Assembly (NCBI GenBank): GCA_002753505.1
Contig: PEAG01000017.1
Location: 1 to 51,651 of the forward strand
Direction: 5' to 3'
Length of the DNA: 51,651 nucleotides
Origin: Magnetococcales bacterium HCHbin5
GTDB taxonomy: Bacteria > Pseudomonadota > Magnetococcia > Magnetococcales > Magnetaquicoccaceae
In this document: piece after piece, positions 8,702-17,529 of the stretch
Position numbering within the stretch: the stretch's first letter is position 1
Layout: each line of letters begins with the position of its first letter
Notes under the pieces: model-generated
The model's input: the letters and a program-made list of their open reading frames with translations, nothing else
What the model was told of the DNA's origin: nothing
The model's database searches: none
Translations under genes and position numbers: made by a program

Positions 8702-8728
8702 ACAATCGCATCTGCAATGGGGAGGGAT

Positions 8729-8750
8729 CCAGGGGATATTACTCCCCTGG
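8729..8750. terminator. Hairpin between converging genes
   Basis: A perfect 8-bp stem (8729-8736 with 8743-8750) and 6-nt loop lie between the plus-strand TPR-glycosyltransferase and the minus-strand CorC-type gene, 16 bp from the latter's stop. No clear T-run follows on either strand, so a bidirectional terminator role is only suggested by position. Confidence 0.35.
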
Positions 8751-8766
8751 CTAGACAGCTGTTTTC

Positions 8767-10185
8767 TTATGACGGATCCGCCGGGCTCTCCGGATCGGCC
8801 AGAGACCACCGCCCCTGTTCGTCGACCGCCAGAATCTGGAAGAGCACCTTAACCACCCGCATCTCGTCGATCTCCAGGATTTGCAACCGCCCGTTCTCGA
8901 TCTTCACTACATCGCCAACCTCTGGAACCCGCCCGAGACGACGAAACACCAAGCCTCCGATCGTGACATAACCAGATTCTCGCGGAAACGGAAAATTAAG
9001 CAGCAACTCCAGGTCGGAAACCCGCGACGATCCTGCGATTTCCCACTGGCTGCCCTGAAGTTTCCGCATACTTTCCGGTTTGTTGAGCAATTCATCCCCT
9101 GGATAGCGTCCGACCAGACGGGATACGATATCCGCCGGAGTCAAGATACCGACCATCGATCCATGCTCGTTGACCACCACCCCGAATTGGCGACGGTGAT
9201 CCCGAAACTCCTTCCATGCCTGCAACAACCCGGTGCTGGCAGGCATAATCAGCGGATCGGTCCGCATCAGCGTCTGAATCGGTTGCTCGAGCAGTGCTGG
9301 CAACGACCCCTTGTGCTCCTCCACGATGCGGACAAGGCGTTTCATGAAAATGGTTCCCGCGACCCGGTCCCCTTCCATCACCGGATAGGTATAGTGGCTT
9401 GTTCTGGCGAAGATTTCCAAGGCATCCGCCACCCGGGCAGCAATCGGCAGACTGCGTACGTCGGGCTTGGGAATCATTGCTGTTTCCGCCGTTTCCTCCC
9501 CCAGTTCCAGCGCGCCGACCAGCATCCGCCCCAAATCCCGGTTGATGCTGCCAGAACTGGTGCTGGCATTGACCACCAGGGTCAACTCCTCCAGGGACAT
9601 CGACGAGGAGTCATGGCCATGGCCTCCGCCATGGCTGACGATATCCCCCTGCCCGATGGCACGAAGCAACCAGTTCGAGGCATGATTCATCAGCCAGATG
9701 ACAGGAACCCAGATGACATACAAAAAGTTGACGCTCGACGCCACCCCACAACTCAACAACTCTGCCTTGTGATAGGCCAGCACCTTGGGAGCCAACTCCC
9801 CCCCCACCACATGAAGAAACGAGACGATCACGAACCCCATAGTCAAACCGATGATGTCACCCCAGCTGGCAGCCGAGTCCGGCAACATGAACAAAGCGAA
9901 AAACGATGCGAATCCAGGCGAAAGCAGCTCTTTGAAGGCATCCATCCCAATGTACCCGAGGGCCATTGAGACAAGGGTGATGCCGATTTGGGTAACGGCG
10001 TAGAAGCGGGTGGGTTCATCATGCAGCAGTTTGACAATTTTGGCCCTTTTATCCCCCATATCGGCCAATTGTTTGATGCGACTTCGTCTGGCCGCTGTGA
10101 TGGCCACCTCCGAGCCCACAAAATAGGCATTGCCACTCACCAGCAGAAGAATCGCGACCAGTTTTCCGAATAAGACAGCGTCCAT
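8767..10185 (-). CDS. CNNM/CorC-HlyC family membrane protein with CBS pair
   Basis: About 472 residues in the standard order: an N-terminal CNNM membrane domain with three to four hydrophobic segments (opening FGKLVAILLLVSGNAYFVGS, with the family's VAITAARRSRIKQLADMGD), a CBS pair (around HYTYPVMEGDRVAGTIFMK and QFGVVVNEHGSMVGILTPADI), and a C-terminal CorC_HlyC domain (FPFPRESGYVTIGGLVFRRLGRVPEVGD). Characterised relatives export or regulate Mg2+ and other divalent cations at the inner membrane. I choose the ATG at 10185, which begins right before the first membrane segment. ATGs at 10197 and 10275 are possible; the latter would add a 30-residue unconserved leader. The gene converges with the upstream run and is read away from the secretion block. 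Confidence 0.87.
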   Translation of the reverse strand: MDAVLFGKLVAILLLVSGNAYFVGSEVAITAARRSRIKQLADMGDKRAKIVKLLHDEPTRFYAVTQIGITLVSMALGYIGMDAFKELLSPGFASFFALFMLPDSAASWGDIIGLTMGFVIVSFLHVVGGELAPKVLAYHKAELLSCGVASSVNFLYVIWVPVIWLMNHASNWLLRAIGQGDIVSHGGGHGHDSSSMSLEELTLVVNASTSSGSINRDLGRMLVGALELGEETAETAMIPKPDVRSLPIAARVADALEIFARTSHYTYPVMEGDRVAGTIFMKRLVRIVEEHKGSLPALLEQPIQTLMRTDPLIMPASTGLLQAWKEFRDHRRQFGVVVNEHGSMVGILTPADIVSRLVGRYPGDELLNKPESMRKLQGSQWEIAGSSRVSDLELLLNFPFPRESGYVTIGGLVFRRLGRVPEVGDVVKIENGRLQILEIDEMRVVKVLFQILAVDEQGRWSLADPESPADPS

Positions 10186-10584
10186 TGCATACCCCATAAG
10201 AAAGGGAAACGTCGGATCCTCCCGCGCACCCAGCGTGCGATCAGGAACGATGGCCGCACCCGCCACCACCCTCATGGTCTCCGGACCATGGACCCCCGGA
10301 TGTTTCCCATTAATCCGGTTTATCAGTATATAACCATACTCTCATAAACAATGCAAGGGCTGCCAGCAAGTAATGGGGAAAATAGTCAATCACTGTTACC
10401 AAAACCCACACGATCACACCCCCGTCCATCGTGTTTACGCAGAAAAGCGTTCCCATTCGGTACGACGTGCGAGCCGGACTGCCGCCCCCTGCGGGGCGGC
10501 TTTGGGCGCGTTGCGCACATTTTCTGCGAAAATTTGCTTTGGAAAAACGCGCAATTCATGCAGGGGCTCCGTCCCTGCACCCTG
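10186..10584. other. Non-coding stretch upstream of the CorC-type gene
   Basis: No convincing gene here. It holds two palindromes, 10481-10500 (eight-pair GC stem with CTGC loop) and 10559-10577 (TGCAGGG arms), between A+T-richer sequence. On the minus strand a TATACT hexamer near 10300-10340 could be a -10 box for the CorC-type gene, but I see no well-spaced -35 partner. The repeat element described separately begins at 10585. Confidence 0.5.
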
Positions 10585-10623
10585 CTGGGGACCGTGACGC
10601 TCCCCAGACCCCTGCAATCGTTT
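10585..10623 (-). repeat. 3'-end palindromic repeat element, copy 2
   Basis: Read on the minus strand it begins 10 bases after the tpsA stop codon: AAACGATTGCAGGGGTCTGG followed by GGAGCGTCACGGTCCCCAG. CTGGGGA (10585-10591) and TCCCCAG (10601-10607) form a 7-bp stem. With the second palindrome at 10559-10577 it could end transcription of the 39-kb block, although the T-run (on the minus strand, near 10550) is about ten bases further on. Confidence 0.75.
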
Positions 10624-10632
10624 AACAGAAGA

Positions 10633-13600
10633 TTATAGAACGGCCTCCGCTTCCTCCTCTGTCTTGTCACCCGTGGGAGAAACAGCCGGTTTTACGGCGG
10701 CTGTGTCAAAGCGGATATCCACCGGCCGATACGCACCGGCATCTCCCTCCTGCACCATGACCCGTACGACAACGGGCCCATCAAAATTGGCCGGGGGTTC
10801 CCCCATAATGGTTCGGCGCGCTGGATCCCAACTCATCCAGGTCGGCAAAGGCTGGCCATCCGCCTGTGTCACCTCCGGGCCAACAGCACCACCCAATATG
10901 TCGCTCAATTGACTTTCAAAGAAACCACCCGATTCGATGGCCACCCGAACCGGAATTTGCGCCGACGGGGCAGCAGTCGTCAGCAGAGAGGCCAAGAAGG
11001 ATCCCGTCTGTAATCCCCCCTGGACCAAACCCGGCACAACAACCGAGGGGGTTCCAATCGGGGCCGTCTGTGCCATTCCCAACGCAGAGACGACCGAACT
11101 GGCTCGCTGCTCCTGTCCGGCCGCACCCCCGGCTTGGCGTATATACTGCTCAGGATCCATGGGGATGGCAGTGGTGATATAACCGTTGCCCGCCGGAATG
11201 ACCCGTTCCGGCGGCATCGCCGCATAGGTTCTCTCAAAAATGACAAAATCCGGTTTCAAGCCACCTCGGTTATCCAAAAATTGCGGATTATCGTCATAGA
11301 TCAACCAATGCCCCCCGCTTGAGATGCCGATGGTGCCCACCTGATTATAAAACCGTTGGCCAGCCGCCAACACCACCGACTGCGGCCTGGTACTGCCACT
11401 GCGAACTGATTCCATCAGGGTCAAATTGCCCCCCGCCCGCACCCAGACCGACTCCCCGCGCGACTCCACCCCATTGGTGGTCAGGGTACCCCCTCCCAGA
11501 TTGCCCGTCAGCGAGCGAATGACCAAATCATTGGTATCCCGATAGCTGAACGAACCGGTACCGCTGTATCCGGCCAAGTCATTCACATTGTTGGCGGTAT
11601 CCGTCAGGGAGACGGCTCCTCCCGCCACCACGCGCAGGCTGCTCGACAAAATCTTGCCGACAAACTGGCTGACATTGCCCCCGGCGGACAGAGTGGTCAA
11701 TCCATTGCCGCTCCACACATCCCGGCCCAGGGTCAGGTTGCCGCGCAGCGCATCCAGATAAATTTCGCTGCTGCTGGTAGAGACACCGGCCGTCGACAGG
11801 CTCCCACTACCGAAACTGCCGGTAAGAGATCCTATCGTGAGACTGTCACCGCCACGATAGGCCAGCGAACCCGACGAATAGGCCGCCAGAGTCTCCACTG
11901 CATTGCCGGATTCCAGCATCGATATGCTGCCGGTCGACAGCATGCGCAACCCCTGAGCGGCCACTCGAACACCGCTGTTTTCGGTAATGGAACCCGCTGC
12001 ATTCAAACTCGCCAACGATGTCCCCACAATCAAGTTGGCATTCAGGGTCAGGTTGGACATCCCCAGGAACAGCTCACCCCCGCCGGTATCAACACCGCTG
12101 ATGCCACTTACTGTGCCAATGTTCAGGTCATTCCAATCCCGGTAGCCGAAGGTGCCACCGCCGCCCTTGACGGCCAATGTTCCGATCTGGTTGTCGTTGA
12201 GCAGCATGCTGCTGTTTTTTGCCTGCACCAGCAGCCAGTCCGCCGTAATGGTTGCGCTGCTCTGTTCGTTGACACCTCCGCCATTCGCCGCGTTCAGGTT
12301 CACCACACCGGTGCCAGCCGTAATGGATTTGTCCAATACAATATCGGCGGATGAGGTGCCGGTGGTTGTTACTGATACGTTACCGCTATTGGTACTGATA
12401 CCGGATATACCATCCACCGTGCCGATTGTAATGCTACCCGCCTGGGTGAAGGAGAGGCTGGCCCCCGATTTTGTGATATAGGCAGAGAGGTTTTTCAGAT
12501 CATGGGAACCGGCGGTAAAATCAACCGAATCACTGGTATAGAATTGCAGTCCGTTACCTGTAACAACACTTCCCGCACTTTCTGTAACGGTTCCCTTGTC
12601 AGAACGCAGGGTAATATCGCCCCGACTTCCACTGGAAGCGGTGGTATTCAGGGTTGCCCCGCCGGACAGCACCAGATTGCCCGCTGTCGAACTGCTGGCT
12701 GCCGAAGCCATCACGATCACCTGTCCTCCCTGGGTGGTGATTCCGTTTCGACTGTTGACCGATCCGATGGTCACATCATCCACATCCTTGAAAGTAAACG
12801 AGGCCCCGGAACCGGAAATATCAGCGGAAAGGGTATCCACATCATTGGTGGTGATCGCCAAAGAAGAGCTGCTGGCCGCTGCAGCGTACAGAGAGGCGGC
12901 CGTCAGGAGACCAGAGCCACTTTCACTGAGGGCCCCCTTGCCCGAGGTCAACAACAGGGTGCCGCTACCGATCTGAATGGGCTGGATAACGCTCAGATCC
13001 CCGCTGGTGGAGGCGGCATCTGCTGAAGCGTTGAGGGTGACGTTGCCACCAGAGGTGGTTGTGATCCCGCTGTTACCGCCCACCGTACCCGCCGTCAGTC
13101 CATCCCAATCAGAGACCGACAGGGCCGCGCCAGCGGTACGCATCCGGGCGGCCAACGTCCCGATGGTGTTGGTCGAGCGGCTCAGGGTGGCACTGCCGCC
13201 AGTCACATCCAGAAACAACCCACCGGCCCCTACATTGGCCGCATTGGCTCCGCTCTGGGTGACCGCGCCGTTCTGGGCGGTCAGAAAGGCATTACCCGCC
13301 ACACTCAGACCGGACAGCGTGGTGCCCCCACCATCCGTGACCGATTCCACGTTGATACCGGCTGTACCGACAAAGGTCAGATCATTGCCAGCTCCGGTAA
13401 TCGCACCGGCCAGAATGCCCACCACATTATTGTTGGCCAGGGAGGAGGTGTCCCGGGCACTGACCGCCAACTTGTTGGCCGTGATGATGGGCGTGGCCGC
13501 ACCACTCTCTTCCACCTTGCCTGCGGTCGCCCGCAAACTGAATGCACCGGTGCCGATCCCCACATTTTGTGTAACAACGAGGTTGCCGATCGAGGTGGCC

Positions 13601-16600
13601 AGCGTCACATCATCGTTGGTGGTGGTAATCCCGGTGGTGGTCACATCGGCGGTGGGCAGGGTAAACAGGCTGCGACTGGTCACCTGGCCAACCGTCAGGG
13701 TCTGGGCATTGTTGAGGGTTACTTTGTTGCCGGTATTGATCGCCAACGTGCTGACCAGATTGTTGCCGCTCAACACCATGTCGCCACTGCCAAGAAGTTG
13801 CAGCTTGTCTACTGCAATCGCGCCGCTGCCCGTGGCTCCGGCGTTCAAATTGAGGGAGAGGACTCGATTGGCACTGCTGGCCCCCTGTACGGTCAAGGGG
13901 GCATCAAACACCGCCTTGCCACCTACCCCGGTCATGCGAAAATTGAGATTGTCGCGAATGGTGGTGGCAGAAGCGACGGTGAGGGTACCGGTGGTGGCGG
14001 TACCCTCAGTATTGACACCAAAACCGACCGTATCCACTACATTGGCAACATCGCTCCACCCGACCGTCATATCCTCAAAGCCGGGCTGAAAAATTGCGTT
14101 GGTGCCAGAAAACCAACTGCTGCCCAAATAAAGCTTGTCAGTACTTCCCGCCGTACCAAAGGTGATTGCCGTGCTGGAGGTCCAGGGGCGAATACGCAAC
14201 TCACCGGTACTCTCCGCCAGCAGACGCGAGGTGGAGGTGTTGATAAATTGCATACTGTCAGCCGCCAGGGTAATGACCCCGCTGGCAGCACCGCCTGACT
14301 CCTTGCCGAGATACATGGTGTTGCCACGGCTGTAGATGCCATAACTATCGGATTTGCCGCCGCTCTTGCCAGCCAGGGTAATGTCACCGGTCGTCGAAAC
14401 AACGCTGGTACCGTCGGTCTCCAGCTTGATGCCGTGATTCTGGTCGGAAACATAGGAGTCGCTGAGTCCGCTTCCCCCCTTGCCGGTCAGGACAATGTCA
14501 CCTTCTACCGTTTTCAGTAACGCATTGGACGACAGAATAATCCCATCATAGCGACTCCCCGAGGTGGCATTGACCACCCCACTGGCATCCCCCACCAAGG
14601 TGATGGTTCCGTTGCCGGAGGTCTCCAGCGTGGTGCGGGAGTTGCTCCCTTCCCCGATCACAATGGCATCCTTGTTGCCGGCCGTCGAGGCTGCCGTTAC
14701 CCGGCCATCCAGCACCAGATTGCCCCCTCCCGCGCTGAGGGAGGTCAATCCATACAGCAACACACCGCTACCGGATGAGGAGGTCGTAGGGGATTTGCCG
14801 CTCAGATATATGTTGCCCCCTGCGGAGGTCAGGGTACTGTTGTAAACGCGGATGCCATCGGTGATTCCTTCCAGGTCACTCCCATACCCTACCGCATAGT
14901 CATTGGGTACTCCGTTGGCATCGGTGTCCTTGCCGCCGACGATAATGTCACCCCCGTTGCTCTTGAGCGTTGCGGTATCCAGCACGACAGCACCTCCTAT
15001 CGCCAGGGCCGGATCCGCTGTCAAGGTATCGAGGGTAATTTTGAGGGTACTGGCACCGGCGTTGGTCACGCCATCAATGGTACGGTTTTTGATCTTGATG
15101 GAACGGTCGCTGTAAATGGACAGGGTCCGGGCAGTGGCATCGTTGACCGAAATATCAAAGGTCTCCTGCCGATAGTCCGCATAACCGGTCACCCCGTTGA
15201 TGGTTCCACCGGTCACACGAATGGCCGTATCAGCGGCCACCAGCTTCAGCGTTGGCACCCCGTTGTTGGACGAGGCTGTCAACACGTTGCCGGAGGTGGC
15301 GGCCAGATTGATCTCATCCGCATTGAGGGTAATGGTCGTGGGACCGGCCAGCGTCAAACTGGCCAACGGGCGGTTGCCAGCCGGGAAGGTTGTGTTCAAC
15401 GCAACCGTTCCCACATCATCCTGACCTACCCCATCCCCGAAGGTGATGGCACCGGAACTGACACCGGTTGTATCGACCGAGAGTGCCTGGGGCCAGGCAG
15501 TGGCTATGCCGGTGGGAATGCCAGACTCAATTTTGCCGTTGAACAGGATCGTACCGCCATTGCCCACGTAGGAGGCACCGCTTTGGGCTCCCTGCGCACT
15601 GACGCTGACTGCCAACCCCACCGCCGCCAGCGTGACATCCTGATGAAAGGTGATGTTACCCGAAGTGTCAAAAACAGCACTCAACACTTTGGTCGAAACC
15701 GGTGTCGCATGGGCCAGAGAGGTGGCCTTGTAAAAGTTGACATAACCGCCATTGGTACTCACCGGACCGGCCAGGGTTGCCGTTCCCGCATTGTGGCTGG
15801 AGGTCCCAAAATTGACATTCAACTCGCCCGCAATCGAGGAGATCGCCTTGCCGGAAGAGAGGGTGATATCCCCGATGGCGTCCAGGGTGAAGGTGACCGG
15901 TTGGTTGACACAATCGGCTACGCTACAGGCGGTTTTGGAAATGTCCGAATCGATGGTGATGGTGCCATCGGTCGTCAGGGTAACGTTGGTATCGTTGTTG
16001 AGGGCTGTTTCAATAGAGGTTTTGTTGACCACCGCCGGCGAACCGGTCGCGGTGAAACTGGCGTTCACATTGCTGTCGGCACCGGTGGAGACTGTAATAT
16101 CGTTCGGATCCAGCAACCACTCCCCGGCCCGCCCGGAAGCGGCCCCCAGCAAAACCAGACCATCCACTCCCAGCGAACCACGACTGGAGGTCTCTGCCTT
16201 GCCCCCCTGCCCGTTCACACCGGCTCCCCGGGCAGAAAAGGTGCCATCCATCCGGGTACTCTCCCGCGACCAGGCCACCAGTGTCCCCCCATCGCCCGCG
16301 TGGGTGGCGTCGGCCGATACCCGGGCGGTCGAGGTGATCTCCGTCCGTCGGGCCTCTCCAATGGCGGGATCCTTGCCCTGCCAGCCGCCACCCAGCTCAA
16401 CCCGACCGCCGCCAGCCCCCCCGGAAGCATCAACCCGACCACTGACCGCCAGATGGTCTGCCATCACGACCACACGACCCCCTTGCTGCTCCGCACCCAG
16501 GCCCCGAGCCTCCACCAAGCCGGAGAGTTCGGCCTTGCCGTTGCCACCGTTCAACCAGACCTCCCCGTTGCGGGCCCCCAACGTGTTGGCCCGGACGATG

Positions 16601-17412
16601 CCGCTCTGGTTGATCGCTGTTCCCAGGACAGGGGCGGCCTGCTGTACCGTCAGGTAGACGGTTCCACCATCTGCGGCGATCAATCCGGTATTGTCAATGT
16701 GCGCGCCGGCGGCTCCGGTCTCCACCTGAATACCCACCAGACCGTTGCCCGTCAAATCCAACCGGACAGCATCGCCAGCCGCCAACCCCACCTGCCCTTC
16801 CGTGGCGACAATCTCCCCGCTGTTGCTCACAGATCCGCCGATCAGGGCAACAAAACCGCCATTGCTGGCCGCCAAGCGGCCCTGATTGATGACCGAACCG
16901 CCCCCCCCACCCTGCAAATGGTAGTTGCCATTCATGAAATCGGTATCGTTCATCTGCAGCGTCGACGCAACGATGGCACCGGCATCGACCCGGGACGATG
17001 GACCAAAAATCACACCACTGGGATTCAAGATAAAAACCTGACCATTGGCTTGCAGTTGCCCCTGGATCCGGCTGGGATCGGCTGACTGAACCCGATTGAG
17101 AACCGCCGCGTTGACGGATGGCTGCTGAAAGGTGACCGTTGCCTGAGAACCAATATCAAAATTTTGCCAGTTGGTTACCATGCGGGCCGAATCCTGCCGG
17201 ATGGTCATCGCGTTGCCACTCTGGGCAATACCGCCCTGACCGGCCACGATCTGCCCACCGGTGGGCAGAGCCCCGGCCGCCGGTTCACCCGCGCCGACTG
17301 GCGGTGACTGCAACGCCAGGAAGCAGGCCAGCAACAACACACTACGCCCAGACCGTCGTCGACTTCCCCCCGTTGGCCGATGCGTTCCTTTGGCAAGGCA
17401 GACCATCTTCAT
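10633..17412 (-). CDS. TpsA-type filamentous-haemagglutinin-like exoprotein
   Basis: 2,259 residues. A signal peptide (RRSGRSVLLLACFLALQSPP, then GAGEPAA) leads into a TPS secretion domain at about residues 45-270, with the hallmarks TIRQDSARMVTNWQNFDIGS, AAVLNRVQSADPSRIQG and NGQVFILNPSGVIFG. TPS domains are recognised in the periplasm by the POTRA domains of a TpsB partner, and the protein then folds as a beta-helix outside the cell. The body is a long series of Gly/Ser/Thr/Val-rich beta-strand repeats (ITTTSGGNVTLNAS, LVVTQNVGIGTGAFSLRA and similar). Near the C-terminus a putative Ig-like segment has LPTWMSWDPARRTIMGEPPA, and the last residues are acidic. The start has GGAGG ten bases upstream. 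The partner tpsB is immediately upstream. Confidence 0.92.
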   Translation of the reverse strand: MKMVCLAKGTHRPTGGSRRRSGRSVLLLACFLALQSPPVGAGEPAAGALPTGGQIVAGQGGIAQSGNAMTIRQDSARMVTNWQNFDIGSQATVTFQQPSVNAAVLNRVQSADPSRIQGQLQANGQVFILNPSGVIFGPSSRVDAGAIVASTLQMNDTDFMNGNYHLQGGGGGSVINQGRLAASNGGFVALIGGSVSNSGEIVATEGQVGLAAGDAVRLDLTGNGLVGIQVETGAAGAHIDNTGLIAADGGTVYLTVQQAAPVLGTAINQSGIVRANTLGARNGEVWLNGGNGKAELSGLVEARGLGAEQQGGRVVVMADHLAVSGRVDASGGAGGGRVELGGGWQGKDPAIGEARRTEITSTARVSADATHAGDGGTLVAWSRESTRMDGTFSARGAGVNGQGGKAETSSRGSLGVDGLVLLGAASGRAGEWLLDPNDITVSTGADSNVNASFTATGSPAVVNKTSIETALNNDTNVTLTTDGTITIDSDISKTACSVADCVNQPVTFTLDAIGDITLSSGKAISSIAGELNVNFGTSSHNAGTATLAGPVSTNGGYVNFYKATSLAHATPVSTKVLSAVFDTSGNITFHQDVTLAAVGLAVSVSAQGAQSGASYVGNGGTILFNGKIESGIPTGIATAWPQALSVDTTGVSSGAITFGDGVGQDDVGTVALNTTFPAGNRPLASLTLAGPTTITLNADEINLAATSGNVLTASSNNGVPTLKLVAADTAIRVTGGTINGVTGYADYRQETFDISVNDATARTLSIYSDRSIKIKNRTIDGVTNAGASTLKITLDTLTADPALAIGGAVVLDTATLKSNGGDIIVGGKDTDANGVPNDYAVGYGSDLEGITDGIRVYNSTLTSAGGNIYLSGKSPTTSSSGSGVLLYGLTSLSAGGGNLVLDGRVTAASTAGNKDAIVIGEGSNSRTTLETSGNGTITLVGDASGVVNATSGSRYDGIILSSNALLKTVEGDIVLTGKGGSGLSDSYVSDQNHGIKLETDGTSVVSTTGDITLAGKSGGKSDSYGIYSRGNTMYLGKESGGAASGVITLAADSMQFINTSTSRLLAESTGELRIRPWTSSTAITFGTAGSTDKLYLGSSWFSGTNAIFQPGFEDMTVGWSDVANVVDTVGFGVNTEGTATTGTLTVASATTIRDNLNFRMTGVGGKAVFDAPLTVQGASSANRVLSLNLNAGATGSGAIAVDKLQLLGSGDMVLSGNNLVSTLAINTGNKVTLNNAQTLTVGQVTSRSLFTLPTADVTTTGITTTNDDVTLATSIGNLVVTQNVGIGTGAFSLRATAGKVEESGAATPIITANKLAVSARDTSSLANNNVVGILAGAITGAGNDLTFVGTAGINVESVTDGGGTTLSGLSVAGNAFLTAQNGAVTQSGANAANVGAGGLFLDVTGGSATLSRSTNTIGTLAARMRTAGAALSVSDWDGLTAGTVGGNSGITTTSGGNVTLNASADAASTSGDLSVIQPIQIGSGTLLLTSGKGALSESGSGLLTAASLYAAAASSSSLAITTNDVDTLSADISGSGASFTFKDVDDVTIGSVNSRNGITTQGGQVIVMASAASSSTAGNLVLSGGATLNTTASSGSRGDITLRSDKGTVTESAGSVVTGNGLQFYTSDSVDFTAGSHDLKNLSAYITKSGASLSFTQAGSITIGTVDGISGISTNSGNVSVTTTGTSSADIVLDKSITAGTGVVNLNAANGGGVNEQSSATITADWLLVQAKNSSMLLNDNQIGTLAVKGGGGTFGYRDWNDLNIGTVSGISGVDTGGGELFLGMSNLTLNANLIVGTSLASLNAAGSITENSGVRVAAQGLRMLSTGSISMLESGNAVETLAAYSSGSLAYRGGDSLTIGSLTGSFGSGSLSTAGVSTSSSEIYLDALRGNLTLGRDVWSGNGLTTLSAGGNVSQFVGKILSSSLRVVAGGAVSLTDTANNVNDLAGYSGTGSFSYRDTNDLVIRSLTGNLGGGTLTTNGVESRGESVWVRAGGNLTLMESVRSGSTRPQSVVLAAGQRFYNQVGTIGISSGGHWLIYDDNPQFLDNRGGLKPDFVIFERTYAAMPPERVIPAGNGYITTAIPMDPEQYIRQAGGAAGQEQRASSVVSALGMAQTAPIGTPSVVVPGLVQGGLQTGSFLASLLTTAAPSAQIPVRVAIESGGFFESQLSDILGGAVGPEVTQADGQPLPTWMSWDPARRTIMGEPPANFDGPVVVRVMVQEGDAGAYRPVDIRFDTAAVKPAVSPTGDKTEEEAEAVL

Positions 17413-17472
17413 GACAGAACAACCTCCACCTGGAAAAAAAATGGATTATCAGCTAATTTTCAATAACATATC

Positions 17473-17478
17473 ATTATA
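17473..17478 (-). promoter_or_regulatory. Possible internal -10 box upstream of tpsA
   Basis: In the 117-bp tpsB-tpsA gap the minus strand carries a perfect TATAAT about 61 bp before the tpsA start. The best upstream partner, TTGCTG, would need a 20-bp spacer, so the promoter is doubtful. The gap is A+T-rich unlike the coding sequence around it. Confidence 0.25.
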
Positions 17479-17529
17479 TGCAAGGATGGTGAACGATACA
17501 GCAACAGAGCCGCCAGCGCAATATTTTCT

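Noticed and set aside
10276-10632. Small genes or an RNA gene in the gap before tpsA
   Set aside because: Short frames on both strands lack ribosome binding sites and consist of palindrome sequence; no tRNA-like fold could be drawn.
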